A stretch of 64,000 bases of DNA from Thiobacillus sp. 0-1251 (GCA_001899305.1 MKWL01000001.1:248001-312000); one strand, 5' to 3'; counted from the first letter of the stretch, positions 9,775 to 19,435 are shown. Made by a program: numbers and translations. Notes: generated by a model from the sequence alone, not told the origin.

Positions 9775-11163
9775 TCAATCCCGGTCGTGATCGCGGTCGC
9801 GACCATGATGGTCGTCGTCGTGGTCATACTTCGCCTGCGGGCAGGGCGTGCTGATCATGATGGTGCGATCGACGCCGCTGTCGGGATGCTGCACGTTGAC
9901 GTAAGCGACATTCGGCTTGAACTTGTCGAAGTACAGGCCGGTGCTTTCCGCGCCCTTGGTCGACAGGCTGGCCCACTTGCCGATGGCTTCGGCGACACCA
10001 TCGTCGTTCTCGTCCTTGGCAAACCAGATGTCCTCGATGCCGCCCGGCTGGTCTTCGACGATGTAGATGTTGCCGTCGGCGTCGATCGCCAGGTTGTCCG
10101 GGTTGGTGAAGGCGCTGCCGGCCGGCTGCTTGGTGGCCATGTCCAGCGTGTCGCGGCTGGCGAACAGCTTGACCGTGTTGCTGCGCAGGTCGATCGAGAA
10201 CACCTTGTGGTTGGTGGTGGTTGCCACATACAGCTGCTGCTTGCCGTTTTTCAGCGTCTTGATTTCCAGGTCTTCGGGACGGTCGAAGTTGGTGCCCAGG
10301 AACGCCGGCAGGTTCGGGGTGGCGCGGCCGTCGATCGCGGTCAGGCCGTTGGGGTCGGTGACGACCACGGCGCCCGGCAGGGCAACCCCGTTGTTGTCGG
10401 TCAGCGGAACCCAGGTGGCGGCGCCGGTGGCTTCCTTGACCGTGCCGTCGCCCACGCGCAGCACGAAGGTCTGGCCGGCGGCGAAGAAGTCGTCGCCGTT
10501 GTCGGCCTGCGGGTTGGCCGAGGTGAACTTGAAGATGTGGCTATTGTCGCGCTCGTCGATGAAGTACAGGTTGTTCTTCTGGTCGAACGCCAGGCCTTCG
10601 TGGGAGACGCGCGGCAGGATGTCGCGGTGCTTGATCACGATGTCGGCGGGTGCGGCCAGCGGATTGACCACTTCGAACAGGCGGCCGTACTTGCTGGTCG
10701 GGCCGGCCGGATCGCTCCACGATTCTTCGGCGGTCAGGAACGTGCCCCACGGGGTCCAGCGGGAGGCATCAAAGGACACGTGGCTGTCCAGTGCGGGCGC
10801 GGCGGAGGGGCTGTGCCAGATGGTCTCGGTCTGCATGGTGCGCAGATCGGTGCGCTGGATGCCGGCCTGGCCGGTTTCGAACACGGTGAACAGGAAACGG
10901 CCGGCTTCGGGGCCGTTCTCGTTCACGGTGTGCATGTCGTAGTTGCCGCTATCGAAGCGGTGGGCCTGGGCGGGGTCGCGGGCCACGATGGTCATCTGGC
11001 TGAAATGCGGCGAGGCCAGCTTGTAGGGGGCCGACTCGGGCAGCGTGCCGGCGCCGACGTCGCCGGTCATGGGCACGAAGCGGTCGAAGGATGCGCTGCC
11101 GGCGAAGGCCGATGAACCGGCCAGAACCAGGCCGATGGCGAGCGAGAGTTTCTTGAGTGTCAT
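9775..11163 (-). CDS. PhoX-like secreted protein (DUF839 family)
   Basis: Exported protein of 462 residues with a Sec signal peptide (MTLKKLSLAIGLVLAGSSAFAG) and the beta-propeller architecture of the DUF839/PhoX family: WTPWGTFLTAEESW, SHEGLAFDQKNNLYFIDE and NPDNLAIDADGNIYIVED are characteristic. PhoX enzymes are calcium/iron phosphatases; whether this branch is a phosphatase is uncertain, because true PhoX is larger and usually Tat-exported. The C-terminus is a metal-binding-looking tail (KYDHDDDHHGRDRDHDRD). RBS AGGGAA precedes the ATG. No convincing Pho box was found in the 250 bases upstream. Confidence 0.75.
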   Translation of the reverse strand: MTLKKLSLAIGLVLAGSSAFAGSASFDRFVPMTGDVGAGTLPESAPYKLASPHFSQMTIVARDPAQAHRFDSGNYDMHTVNENGPEAGRFLFTVFETGQAGIQRTDLRTMQTETIWHSPSAAPALDSHVSFDASRWTPWGTFLTAEESWSDPAGPTSKYGRLFEVVNPLAAPADIVIKHRDILPRVSHEGLAFDQKNNLYFIDERDNSHIFKFTSANPQADNGDDFFAAGQTFVLRVGDGTVKEATGAATWVPLTDNNGVALPGAVVVTDPNGLTAIDGRATPNLPAFLGTNFDRPEDLEIKTLKNGKQQLYVATTTNHKVFSIDLRSNTVKLFASRDTLDMATKQPAGSAFTNPDNLAIDADGNIYIVEDQPGGIEDIWFAKDENDDGVAEAIGKWASLSTKGAESTGLYFDKFKPNVAYVNVQHPDSGVDRTIMISTPCPQAKYDHDDDHHGRDRDHDRD

Positions 11164-11416
11164 ATGGAGTTCCCTTGATCGTAAATGGAGTTTGTACTGA
11201 TGACTGGTACGGATCGACTACGGAAGCAGGCTGATGAGGCGCTGCATGCCGAGAGCCGATCGAATCAGTACGCAGGGCATCCTAACGAGGCGATATGTCA
11301 TGCGTATTGCATTCGCATCATGCTGCAGGTGGAATCCGGATTTTCTACCGGGCGCAGGGTGGAACTCGCTTATGCGCCCCCTGTCGTTTGGTGGAGTCGT
11401 TTAGAATCCCCTCACT

Positions 11417-12814
11417 TTGAACACCATCCTGCCTCGCTTCCTGTTATGCGTGCCGCTCGCGCTGTGCCCGGCATGGGCAGGTGCGGCAGCGTTCGATCTG
11501 CCCAAGCGCCCCGGAACCTTCTGGCAGCAGCCGGATGGCTTGCCCGTTCCGGCTGTGACGCCGACGGGTGTCGTGCGTTTTGCCAGCCTGGCCGCCCTGA
11601 CCGACCATGCGCTGCGCGAACGGGCGGAGACGCGTGCGGCCTGGCTCGGCATCCAGGCCGAGGCGGCGCGGCTGGATGCCGCCACCGCAGCCAACTGGCC
11701 TACGCTCACGGGGCAATTGAATTTCACCCAGAGCCGGGCGTTGTCCAGTTCGGGCGCGACCGTCCCCACGCTCAATCGCTATGGCCCCAGCCTCAGCCTG
11801 GCCTATGTGCTGGTCGACTTCGGCGCGCGCGCCGCCAGCATCGATGCCCAGCGCTATCAGCTCATGGCTAGTCTGCTGACCGGCAACCGCACCCTGCAGG
11901 ATACCGTTGCCGAAGTGGAGGCTGCTTATTTTGCCTTGCTGGCCGCGCGTGCGCAGGTCACCGCCCAGATCCAGCAGGAAACCGCCCTGCGCGCCAGCCT
12001 CGACGCAGTCGACGCCAAGTTGCGGGGCGGGCTGGCGTCGCGGGCCGACCAGCTGCGTGCGCGGGCTGCGCTGGTCGAGGCCGAGCTGGCACGCCAGGCG
12101 GCGGAACGGGATCGGGCCAAGGCAGAAGCCGCGTTGAAACAGGCTGCGGGCATCGCCCAGACGCAAACGCTGGAACTGGATTGGCAGGCCGTGCCGCCGG
12201 ATCCCCTGACTGCCACGACCCTGCTGGCCGATCTGCTGCAGGAGGCCCAGCGTAATCGTCCCGATCTGCAAGCACTGCAGGCTGCCGCGACCAGCGCGCA
12301 CTTCGAGGCCGAGCGTGCACGCGCGGCCCGCTGGCCGAGTCTGTCGCTGGCAGCCAACACCGGGCGCACGCTGTTTCTGGACAGCGATCGCTCGCCGTCG
12401 ACGACCTACAGCGTCGGCGTGAATGTGACGATGCCGCTGTTCGACGGCGGGCGGCTGGCCGCGCAGGCGCGCGCTGCCGCGCGCGATGCCGAGCGCCTGC
12501 AGGCCGATGCCGAGGCGCAGCGCAGCCAGGTTGCGCTGGCGGTGGCCGATGCCTATTACGATGTCCGCCAGGCTCAAGCCCAGCGCGAAGGCGTGGGGGC
12601 GCAGTTCGACAGTGCCAGCGAATCGGCACAGGCGGCCGAAGCGCGCTACAAGACCGGCGTCGGCAGCCTGCTCGAATGGCTGACCGCCCAGGCTGACCTG
12701 GCGCGCGCGCGCCAGGCGCAGGCACAGGCCGATAGCGACTGGCTGGCGGCCTTTTCCCGTTTGAATCATGCCTTGGGCCGCTTGCCCGCCACCTCACCTG
12801 CGAGCCTGCCATGA
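11417..12814 (+). CDS. TolC-family outer membrane efflux channel
   Basis: Outer membrane factor of a tripartite efflux pump, 465 residues, with signal peptide (MNTILPRFLLCVPLALCPAWAGA) and two outer-membrane-efflux-protein repeats rich in long coiled helices (about 65-260 and 280-455). GVNVTMPLFDGGRLAAQ is the conserved hinge motif of the second repeat. It has a TTG start without a strong ribosome site, so the start is uncertain, though the signal peptide fixes it to within a few codons. Its last four bases overlap the ATG of the adaptor gene. Confidence 0.9.
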   Translation: MNTILPRFLLCVPLALCPAWAGAAAFDLPKRPGTFWQQPDGLPVPAVTPTGVVRFASLAALTDHALRERAETRAAWLGIQAEAARLDAATAANWPTLTGQLNFTQSRALSSSGATVPTLNRYGPSLSLAYVLVDFGARAASIDAQRYQLMASLLTGNRTLQDTVAEVEAAYFALLAARAQVTAQIQQETALRASLDAVDAKLRGGLASRADQLRARAALVEAELARQAAERDRAKAEAALKQAAGIAQTQTLELDWQAVPPDPLTATTLLADLLQEAQRNRPDLQALQAAATSAHFEAERARAARWPSLSLAANTGRTLFLDSDRSPSTTYSVGVNVTMPLFDGGRLAAQARAAARDAERLQADAEAQRSQVALAVADAYYDVRQAQAQREGVGAQFDSASESAQAAEARYKTGVGSLLEWLTAQADLARARQAQAQADSDWLAAFSRLNHALGRLPATSPASLP

Positions 12815-13923
12815 AAATGCGCATCCTGTTGGTCGTCGTCGTACTCGGATTGATGGCCGGTGTGGCCTATCGCATCCAGTATTCCGCATCCGGCGACAAG
12901 AAGGGCGGCGGCGATCGCGCGCTCAGCGTCAGGACGGTTCCGGTGGCGGTGCGCGACTTTCCGCGGGTGATCGACCTGCCCGGCACGCTGGAAGCGGCGC
13001 AGCAGGTTGCCATCGTCGCCCAGACCGGCGGCACGGTGCTGCGCCAGCATGTGCAAGAAGGCGACGCCGTGCGAGCGGGGCAAGTCCTGTTCAGCCTGGA
13101 TAGCCGTCCCGCGCAGGCACGCATCGCGCAAAGCCAGGCGACGCTGGCCGGCGCCCGCGCCGAAACGGCCGATGCCGTCCAGAAACTCGATCGTCTCAGT
13201 CCATTGATGAAATCGGGCTATATCAGCCGCCAGGAGTTCGCCGACGCGCAACTGGCACTGGAATCCGCGCGTGCGCGCGCAGGCACCGCGCGCGCCGAAC
13301 TGGAGGCGGCGCAGCTGGACGTGGCGTACGGACAGATTCGCGCGCCGATCGACGGGCGCGTCGGGCGCATTGCCGTACGCCCCGGCACGCTGGTGCAGGC
13401 GGGCGGGACGCCGCTCACGACGATCCTGGCGCCGGGCACGCTCGACGTGCGGGCCAGCGTGTCGCAGCAGGACTGGCCCGAGCTTGCAGCCGCACGTGCG
13501 CATGGCAAGGTGACGGCCGAGGTGTTCCGGGATACGGATCGTACTGTCCGGGCGAAGGGCGAGCTCGTGTTCGTCGATTCGCAGATCGATGCCACCACGG
13601 GCGCGGTCCCGATCAAGGTGCGGCTGGCCGGGGCGCCGACCGCGCTGCTGTCAGGGCAGGGCGTACGCGTGCGCCTGTTGCTGGGTGTTGAACCGAACGC
13701 CAAGGTGGTGCCGGAGGCCGCACTGCAGCATGCGCAGGTCGGCTCGTATGTGTATGTGGTGCGCGGTGGCAAGGCCGTCGTGCAGACCGTGAACGTGACG
13801 CGCAGTCTCGACGGTGAGGAAGTGGTCGAAGGCGAACTGCATGCGGGCGAGCCGGTGTTGATCGAGATTCCGCAACGCCTCAAGGCGGGCAGCAAGGTCA
13901 AGCTCGAAGGCACGCATCGATGA
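12811..13923 (+). CDS. RND efflux periplasmic adaptor (MFP)
   Basis: Periplasmic membrane-fusion protein of 370 residues: N-terminal signal-anchor (residues 1-22), lipoyl half-motif (IVAQTGGTVLRQHVQEGDAV), helical hairpin (about 95-165), the second lipoyl half (IRAPIDGRVGRIAVRPGTLV) and beta-barrel domains. It links the inner-membrane RND pump to the TolC-like channel. Four-base ATGA overlaps with both neighbours show a co-translated operon. Confidence 0.92.
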   Translation: MKMRILLVVVVLGLMAGVAYRIQYSASGDKKGGGDRALSVRTVPVAVRDFPRVIDLPGTLEAAQQVAIVAQTGGTVLRQHVQEGDAVRAGQVLFSLDSRPAQARIAQSQATLAGARAETADAVQKLDRLSPLMKSGYISRQEFADAQLALESARARAGTARAELEAAQLDVAYGQIRAPIDGRVGRIAVRPGTLVQAGGTPLTTILAPGTLDVRASVSQQDWPELAAARAHGKVTAEVFRDTDRTVRAKGELVFVDSQIDATTGAVPIKVRLAGAPTALLSGQGVRVRLLLGVEPNAKVVPEAALQHAQVGSYVYVVRGGKAVVQTVNVTRSLDGEEVVEGELHAGEPVLIEIPQRLKAGSKVKLEGTHR

Positions 13924-16900
13924 ATCTGTCGCGGCTCTTCATCGAGCGCCCGGTCGCCACGCTGATGCTGGTGCTGGCGATGGCGCTGTTCGGGGCGCTT
14001 GCCTACAAGCAGCTGCCGGTGAACGACCTGCCGCAGGTGGATTTCCCGACGCTGCGCATCACCGCGTCGCTGCCCGGCGCCAATCCCGAGACCATGGCCA
14101 ACACCGTGGCGACGCCGCTGGAACGGCAATTGGCGACCGTGGCGGGGATCGAGTCGATGAGCTCGCAATCGGGCCAGGGCTCGACCAGCATCACGCTGCA
14201 GTTCGAACTCGGGCGCGACATCGATGCGGCCGCGCAGGACGTGCAGACCGCGATCGCGCAGGCGGCACGCAACCTGCCGCAGGGTATGGACCCGCCCCAG
14301 CTGAGGAAGATCAACCCGGCTGATTCGCCCATCATGTATCTGGCCCTGTCGGCCGAACGCCTGCCTTTGACCGAACTCGACGCCATCGCCGATTCGCGCG
14401 TGGCGCAAAAGCTGTCCAGCCTGTCCGGCGTGGCGCAGGTGCTGGTGTTCGGCTCGCAGAAATATGCGCTGCGCCTCTATCTCGACCCCGCCAAGCTGCA
14501 GCAGCGCGGACTGACTTTTGCCGACGTGATCCAGGCGGTACAGAATGCCAACGCCAACCTGCCGTCCGGCACGCTCGACGGCGCCAGTCGCGCCTATACG
14601 GTGAAGGCGCCGGTGGCGCTGGCCAATGCCGCGGACTTCGGCGACATCATCGTCGCCTATCACGACGGTACCGCGCTGCGGGTGAAAGACCTCGGCCGGG
14701 CCGAGGATGGCGTCGAGGACGACAAGCGCAAGACCTGGTACAACGGCACTCGCGCCATCGTGCTGGCAGTGCAGCGCCAGCCGGGGGCGAACACGGTCGC
14801 GGTCGCCGACCGCATTCGCGCGATGCTGCCGCAGATCGAGGCGGAACTGCCCGACGGCGTTCGCCTGCAGGTGCATTTCGATCGCTCGCGTTTCGTCAAG
14901 GATTCGCTGCACGAGGTGAATTTCACGCTGCTGCTCGCATTGGGACTGGTGATCCTCGTCATCTTCGCCTTCCTGCACAATGTCCGCGCCACGCTGATCG
15001 CCGCGCTGGTGCTGCCCAGTTCGCTGCTGGGCACCTTCGCCTTCATGCATCTGCTGGGCTACAGCCTCAACAACCTGAGCCTGATGGCGATCACGCTGGC
15101 GATCGGTTTCGTGGTCGACGACGCGGTCGTGGTCATCGAGAACATCGCGCGCCACCTGGAAATGGGCAAGTCGCGCATGCAGGCCGCGCTCGACGGGGCG
15201 CAGGAGATCGGCTTCACCGTGCTGTCGATGACCATCTCGCTCGCCGCCGTCTTTCTGCCCATTCTCTTCATGGGCGGCATGATCGGGCGGCTATTCCAGG
15301 AATTCGCGGTGAGCATCGGCATCGCCGTGCTGCTCTCCGGCGTGGTGGCGCTGACGCTCACGCCGATGCTGTGCGCGCGCGGGCTGGTCAACGAACCGCT
15401 CGACAATCGCCTGTCGCGCCTGTTCGATTCGGGTTTCAATCGCTTCCGCGATTTTTACGGCGACACCCTGCGCGCGTCGATGCGTCACCGGGGGAGCATG
15501 CTGTTGTTCTCGGTGGTCGTGCTCGCCGCAATGCTGTGGCTGGCCGGCCACGTCAAGCAGGGATTCATTCCTCGCGTCGACTCCGGGATGATCTTCGCCA
15601 GCGTGCAGTATCCGGAAGGCATTCCGTTCGACGAGCTGAGCAAGCGCCAGGAGGCACTCGCCGCCCTCGTGCAGAAGCACCCGGCGGTCGAAGGCCTGAT
15701 GTCGAGCGCCGGCCAGGGCGGCGGCGGGGTGACCGGCGGCAACATCGGGCGCCTGGTGATACGCCTGACGCCGCGCGGGACACGCAAGAGCGCAGACGAG
15801 GTGATCGACGAACTGCGCGCGATCACGCGCAAGGTCAGCGGCGTCAACGTCACCCTGCAGAATCCGGCATCGATCAACGTGGGCGCGCTGGCCTCCAGCA
15901 GCGATTACCAGTTGACCCTCATTTCGGGCGATTTCGAAGCGCTGAAAACGACGTCGGCCGAGGTCGAGAAGCGGCTTGAAGCGCTGCCCCAGATCGAGGA
16001 CGTCGACAGCAATCTCGAACTGCGCAATCCCGAATTGCGCGTCACGCTCGATCCGCTGGAAGCCGCCCGGCTCGGCATCACCTCCCAGCAGGTCCAGCAA
16101 ACGCTGTACGACGCACTGGGCGGGCGCCGCATCAGCGAGATCTACGGCACGAGCGACCAGTACGTGGTGAGCGTCAAGGCGCTGCCCGAAGCGCAGCTGG
16201 ATCCGGCGGTCATCGGCCAGCTGCCCCTGAGAACGGCGGCAGGCGGGATCACGCGGCTGGATGCCGTGGCACGGGTCGATCCGGGCGTGGGCCCGATCGC
16301 GGTCTACCATTACGGCCAGCAGCCGGCCGTCACGCTGTCCTTCAATCTCGCGCCGGGTGCCTCGCTCGATGCCGCGCTGGCCGCGGCATACGATGCCGCC
16401 AGCGAAGTCGTGCCGCCCGAGGTGGCGCTGGAATTCACCGGCGCCGCGCAGAAGTTCCAGGAGTCGACGGTCCAGCTGCCCTTGCTGCTGCTGTTCACCG
16501 TCGTGATCATCTACATGGTACTGGCAGTACTGTACGAGCATCTCGGCCATCCGCTGACCATCCTCACCGCGCTGCCGCTGGCGGGATTCGGCGCGTTGCT
16601 GGTGCTGCTGCTGACCAACGACGAACTCAATATCTTCAGTTTCGTCGGCATCATCCTGCTGGTCGGACTGGTGAAGAAGAACGGCATCATGATGATCGAC
16701 TTCGCCCTGGCCCGGCAGCGCGCAGGTATGAGCGCCGAGGATGCCATCGTCGAAGCTTGCCTGGTGCGTCTGCGGCCGATCATGATGACGACCTTCGCCG
16801 CCATCTTCGCCACCCTGCCGATTGCCATCGGCTTCGGCACGGGCGGCGAGGCGCGTCGCCCGCTCGGCATCGCCGTGGTCGGCGGCCTGTTCTTCTCGCA

Positions 16901-16991
16901 GTTCCTGACGCTCTATATCACCCCCACCTTCTACGTCAGCATGGCGCGGATGGAAGCAGCCCTGCGGCGCTGGCGCGCCCGTTTCGCCTGA
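13920..16991 (+). CDS. RND efflux transporter, MdtB/MdtC-like branch
   Basis: Inner-membrane proton-driven pump of 1023 residues with 12 predicted helices and two large periplasmic loops. Helix 4 carries the proton-relay aspartates (GFVVDDAVVVIEN). INPADSPIMYLAL and the overall N-terminus (FIERPVATLMLVLAMALFG) resemble the MdtB/MdtC/MuxBC branch, which exports drugs, bile salts or siderophore-like compounds. MdtB and MdtC form heteromultimers in E. coli; only one pump gene is present here. Substrate cannot be deduced. Confidence 0.93.
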   Translation: MNLSRLFIERPVATLMLVLAMALFGALAYKQLPVNDLPQVDFPTLRITASLPGANPETMANTVATPLERQLATVAGIESMSSQSGQGSTSITLQFELGRDIDAAAQDVQTAIAQAARNLPQGMDPPQLRKINPADSPIMYLALSAERLPLTELDAIADSRVAQKLSSLSGVAQVLVFGSQKYALRLYLDPAKLQQRGLTFADVIQAVQNANANLPSGTLDGASRAYTVKAPVALANAADFGDIIVAYHDGTALRVKDLGRAEDGVEDDKRKTWYNGTRAIVLAVQRQPGANTVAVADRIRAMLPQIEAELPDGVRLQVHFDRSRFVKDSLHEVNFTLLLALGLVILVIFAFLHNVRATLIAALVLPSSLLGTFAFMHLLGYSLNNLSLMAITLAIGFVVDDAVVVIENIARHLEMGKSRMQAALDGAQEIGFTVLSMTISLAAVFLPILFMGGMIGRLFQEFAVSIGIAVLLSGVVALTLTPMLCARGLVNEPLDNRLSRLFDSGFNRFRDFYGDTLRASMRHRGSMLLFSVVVLAAMLWLAGHVKQGFIPRVDSGMIFASVQYPEGIPFDELSKRQEALAALVQKHPAVEGLMSSAGQGGGGVTGGNIGRLVIRLTPRGTRKSADEVIDELRAITRKVSGVNVTLQNPASINVGALASSSDYQLTLISGDFEALKTTSAEVEKRLEALPQIEDVDSNLELRNPELRVTLDPLEAARLGITSQQVQQTLYDALGGRRISEIYGTSDQYVVSVKALPEAQLDPAVIGQLPLRTAAGGITRLDAVARVDPGVGPIAVYHYGQQPAVTLSFNLAPGASLDAALAAAYDAASEVVPPEVALEFTGAAQKFQESTVQLPLLLLFTVVIIYMVLAVLYEHLGHPLTILTALPLAGFGALLVLLLTNDELNIFSFVGIILLVGLVKKNGIMMIDFALARQRAGMSAEDAIVEACLVRLRPIMMTTFAAIFATLPIAIGFGTGGEARRPLGIAVVGGLFFSQFLTLYITPTFYVSMARMEAALRRWRARFA

Positions 16992-17017
16992 GCGGTTCAG
17001 ACAGGTCGATCGATATC

Positions 17018-17058
17018 ATCAATCGTTGTCATCCAAGGTTTCCGTTGGATCGATTGAT
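17018..17058 (+). terminator. Bulged stem-loop after the RND operon
   Basis: ATCAATCG, 5-base bulge, ATCCAA, 8-base loop, then the complements TTGGAT and CGATTGAT, followed by TTTG. The position 27 bases after the efflux operon suggests a weak intrinsic terminator. It also lies about 65 bases before the rubrerythrin gene and could instead be an operator. Confidence 0.4.
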
Positions 17059-17084
17059 TTGTAATCTCTAACATTGCTCCTGTC

Positions 17085-17105
17085 TTGATTGACATCGTAA
17101 ATCAA
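17085..17105 (+). promoter_or_regulatory. Palindrome upstream of rubrerythrin gene
   Basis: TTGATT, 9 bases, AATCAA lies 17 bases before the rubrerythrin start. The half-sites look like FNR/CRP-type halves, but the spacing is wrong for an FNR box (TTGAT-N4-ATCAA). Possible repressor site. Confidence 0.35.
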
Positions 17106-17122
17106 CCGAACAGGAGCGAATC

Positions 17123-17596
17123 ATGCAGAACACGACGTCCCCGACCATCCAGAACCTCGAAGCGGCCTTTGCCGGCGAGTCCATGGCCCACATCAAGTAC
17201 CTGTGGTTCGCACGCCAGTGCCGCAAGGTGGGCGACGAAGCGACCGCCAAGGTGTTCGAAGATACCGCCGCGCAGGAAATGCTGCACGCCTTCGGCCATG
17301 CCGAACTGCTGTTTTCCGACGAAACGATGACGCCGGCCAAGTGCCTGCAGTATGCGATCGACGGCGAAACCCACGAGTACACCGAGATGTACCCCAAGTT
17401 CCGCCACGAGGCGATGATCGAGGGCAACACAGCTGCGGTGGCCGAGATCGACGAGCAGATCGCCGAATCGAAGGAGCACGCCGAGAGGTTCAAGACGGTG
17501 CTGGACAAGGCCGCCAAGCGTTTTGCCGCGCTGGCCAAGGTGGAAGAGAAGCACGCGAAACACTACCAGGCGCAAAAAGACGCGATTGCCGCCTGA
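17123..17596 (+). CDS. Rubrerythrin (ferritin-like di-iron domain only)
   Basis: Cytoplasmic non-haem di-iron peroxidase of 157 residues. The four-helix ferritin-like fold shows the metal-binding pattern of the family: E in AFAGESMAHIKY, EMLHAFGH, the second-half ETHEYTEMYPKF, and ESKEHAERF. The C-terminal rubredoxin domain of classical rubrerythrins is absent; instead a separate rubredoxin gene follows 41 bases downstream and a rubredoxin reductase comes next. Together they make an NAD(P)H-reductase-rubredoxin-rubrerythrin chain that reduces H2O2. AGGAG lies six bases before the ATG. Confidence 0.93.
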   Translation: MQNTTSPTIQNLEAAFAGESMAHIKYLWFARQCRKVGDEATAKVFEDTAAQEMLHAFGHAELLFSDETMTPAKCLQYAIDGETHEYTEMYPKFRHEAMIEGNTAAVAEIDEQIAESKEHAERFKTVLDKAAKRFAALAKVEEKHAKHYQAQKDAIAA

Positions 17597-17637
17597 AGAA
17601 TTGTTGAAGACGATTTGATCGATTGAAAGGAAATATC

Positions 17638-17811
17638 ATGAAAGCTTGGCAATGTATCGTTTGCGGTTACATCTATGACGAATCCAAAGGCGACCCGGAG
17701 CATGGCATCGCCCCCGGCACCCGTTGGGAGGACGTGCCGGAAGGCTGGGAATGCCCCGACTGCGGCGTGGCCAAGGCGGATTTCGAGATGGTTGAAATCA
17801 CGGCTGCCTGA
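17638..17811 (+). CDS. Rubredoxin
   Basis: 57-residue electron carrier with a single Fe(Cys)4 site formed by CIVCGY and CPDCGV, and the conserved aromatic residues of the fold ([17 protein letters not shown]). The start is the ATG with AAGGA seven bases upstream; an in-frame TTG 15 bases earlier is less likely. Placed between rubrerythrin and the reductase, it is the likely shuttle between them. Confidence 0.95.
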   Translation: MKAWQCIVCGYIYDESKGDPEHGIAPGTRWEDVPEGWECPDCGVAKADFEMVEITAA

Positions 17812-17828
17812 TCGCCATTAACGTATAC

Positions 17829-17850
17829 GAGGCCGCGCCAATGCGGCCTC
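17829..17850 (+). terminator. Hairpin between rubredoxin and reductase genes
   Basis: Perfect 8-base stem GAGGCCGC with a 6-base loop and no T-run. It may stabilise the upstream message or reduce read-through into the reductase gene. Confidence 0.4.
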
Positions 17851-17869
17851 CATTCTCCAGGAGCTTTTT

Positions 17870-19006
17870 ATGCCCCCCATCGTCATTGTCGGCTCGGGTC
17901 TTGCCGGCTACACCTTGCTGAAGGAAATCCGCAAGCGCGACACGAGCACGCCTGTCACACTCGTTACGGCGGATGACGGCGCCTTCTATTCCAAGCCCAA
18001 TCTGTCGAACGCCCTGGCGGCGGGCAGGTCTGCGGCTGCACTGGCGGGCACCACTGCGGAGAAAATGGCGGCCGACCAGCAGGCAACGGTGCTCACACAT
18101 ACCCGTGTGACTGCGATCGATACACAGAAGCAACGCGTGCACACGGGAAGTGGCGCGCTCGACTACGGCAAGCTGGTGCTCGCGCTGGGAGCCGGTCCGA
18201 TCTCGCACGGCCTCTCCGGCAGCGGCGCGGCTGCGGTGCTGGCGGTGAATGATCTGGCCGATTACGCGGTCTTTCGCGATGCCCTCGAAGGCAAAAAGCG
18301 CGTCACGGTGCTCGGCGGCGGACTGATCGGATGCGAGTTCGCCAACGATCTGGTACACGCCGGCTTCACGGTCGATGTGGTCCATCTGGGCGCGTGGCCG
18401 CTGGAGCGGTTGTTGCCGGTCGAGGCCGGCCGGCGCCTGGCCGATAGCCTTGCTGCGCTGGGCGTGACGTGGCATTTCGGACGAACGGGAAGCAGCGTGG
18501 AGCCGGCCGCCGCAGGGTATCGGGTGACGCTGGACAACGGCGACACGCTCGCCGCGGATGTCGTGCTTTCCGCGATCGGCCTGCGACCGCGCACCCAACT
18601 GGCGCAGGCGGCGGGCATTCCGGTCGGGCGCGGGATCCAGACCAGCCGCCTGCTGGAAACGGGTGCACCGAATGTGTATGCGCTGGGCGACTGTGCCGAA
18701 GTGGAAGGCCAGAACCTGCCCTATGTGCAGCCGCTGATGGTCCAGGCGCGCGCGCTCGCGGCCACGCTCACCGGTACGCCGACACCGGTGGTGTATCCGG
18801 CCATGCCGGTGATGGTCAAAACGCCGGCGCACCCGGTGGCCGTGTTGCCGCCCAGGCTCGGCGCGTCGGGCGGCTGGAAAGTGGAATGCGGTGACACCGG
18901 CATTTGCGCGTTGCATGTGGACGACAACGGCCGTCTGCAGGGCTTCGCGCTCACCGGCAGCGAAACCGGTCGCCGCAATACGCTGGTGAAGGAACTGGCT
19001 GCCTGA
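17870..19006 (+). CDS. FAD-dependent rubredoxin reductase-like oxidoreductase
   Basis: Flavoprotein of 378 residues with an N-terminal FAD-binding Rossmann motif (IVIVGSGLAGYTLLKEI), an internal NAD(P)H motif (VTVLGGGLIGCEFAND at about 147-162) and the distal FAD motif (NVYALGDCAEV). It matches the rubredoxin-NAD(+) reductase group (AlkT/RubB type) and is placed directly after rubredoxin with its own CAGGAG ribosome site. It likely transfers electrons from NAD(P)H to rubredoxin. Confidence 0.88.
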   Translation: MPPIVIVGSGLAGYTLLKEIRKRDTSTPVTLVTADDGAFYSKPNLSNALAAGRSAAALAGTTAEKMAADQQATVLTHTRVTAIDTQKQRVHTGSGALDYGKLVLALGAGPISHGLSGSGAAAVLAVNDLADYAVFRDALEGKKRVTVLGGGLIGCEFANDLVHAGFTVDVVHLGAWPLERLLPVEAGRRLADSLAALGVTWHFGRTGSSVEPAAAGYRVTLDNGDTLAADVVLSAIGLRPRTQLAQAAGIPVGRGIQTSRLLETGAPNVYALGDCAEVEGQNLPYVQPLMVQARALAATLTGTPTPVVYPAMPVMVKTPAHPVAVLPPRLGASGGWKVECGDTGICALHVDDNGRLQGFALTGSETGRRNTLVKELAA

Positions 19007-19020
19007 GTCTGGCGCGGGCG

Positions 19021-19434
19021 CTACGCGCCGTCATGAGCAAGCGGCGGTTGCAACGCGTCGATCAACGGGCAGCGGACTTTGCCCCGCCTGCGGGCGCAGC
19101 GGCCGACGAGTTGCGTCAACACGCCCTCGATGCGCTGCAGGTCGGCCAGACGCTTGCGCACATCAGCGAGCTTGCGCTCGGCGATGGCGCGGGCATCCGA
19201 ACACTGGGTACCGTCATCCAATTGCAATAGCTGCGCAACCTCGTCCAGCGTGAACCCGATGCGCTGCGCCGCCTTGATGAACAGCAGGCGCGCCACGTCC
19301 GCCTGGCCGTAGCGACGGATGCCGCGCAGTGGCTTGTCCGGTTCCGCAAGCAGGCCGCGGCGTTGATAGAAGCGGATCGTCTCGACGTTGACCCCGGCCT
19401 CCTGTGCCAGCTTTGAAATAGTCAGTCCTTGCAT
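19021..19434 (-). CDS. merR: MerR, Hg(II)-type regulator
   Basis: 137-residue MerR-family activator: HTH ([20 protein letters not shown]), long dimer helix and three cysteines at 78, 113 and 122. Their spacing (35 and 9) equals that of the mercury-binding C82, C117 and C126 of Tn501/Tn21 MerR, and the [13 protein letters not shown] context matches too. It is divergent from a small GDCCVxC gene and directly abuts a mer-type operator. No merT, merP or merA lies in the window, so this is either a minimal mercury-response locus or a reused sensor. Confidence 0.9.
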   Translation of the reverse strand: MQGLTISKLAQEAGVNVETIRFYQRRGLLAEPDKPLRGIRRYGQADVARLLFIKAAQRIGFTLDEVAQLLQLDDGTQCSDARAIAERKLADVRKRLADLQRIEGVLTQLVGRCARRRGKVRCPLIDALQPPLAHDGA

Positions 19435-19435
19435 C

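Noticed and set aside
11164-11416. Pho box for the PhoX-like gene
   Set aside because: Only scattered GTCAT-like fragments; no two repeats with the proper spacing.
13218-15155. 645-codon open frame on the minus strand opposite the adaptor and RND genes
   Set aside because: Antisense shadow of strongly biased coding DNA; low-complexity Arg/Gln/His protein with no domain, and the plus-strand genes are certain.
17085-17105. FNR box at rubrerythrin
   Set aside because: Half-sites fit but spacing is 9 or more bases between TTGATT and AATCAA instead of 4 between TTGAT and ATCAA.
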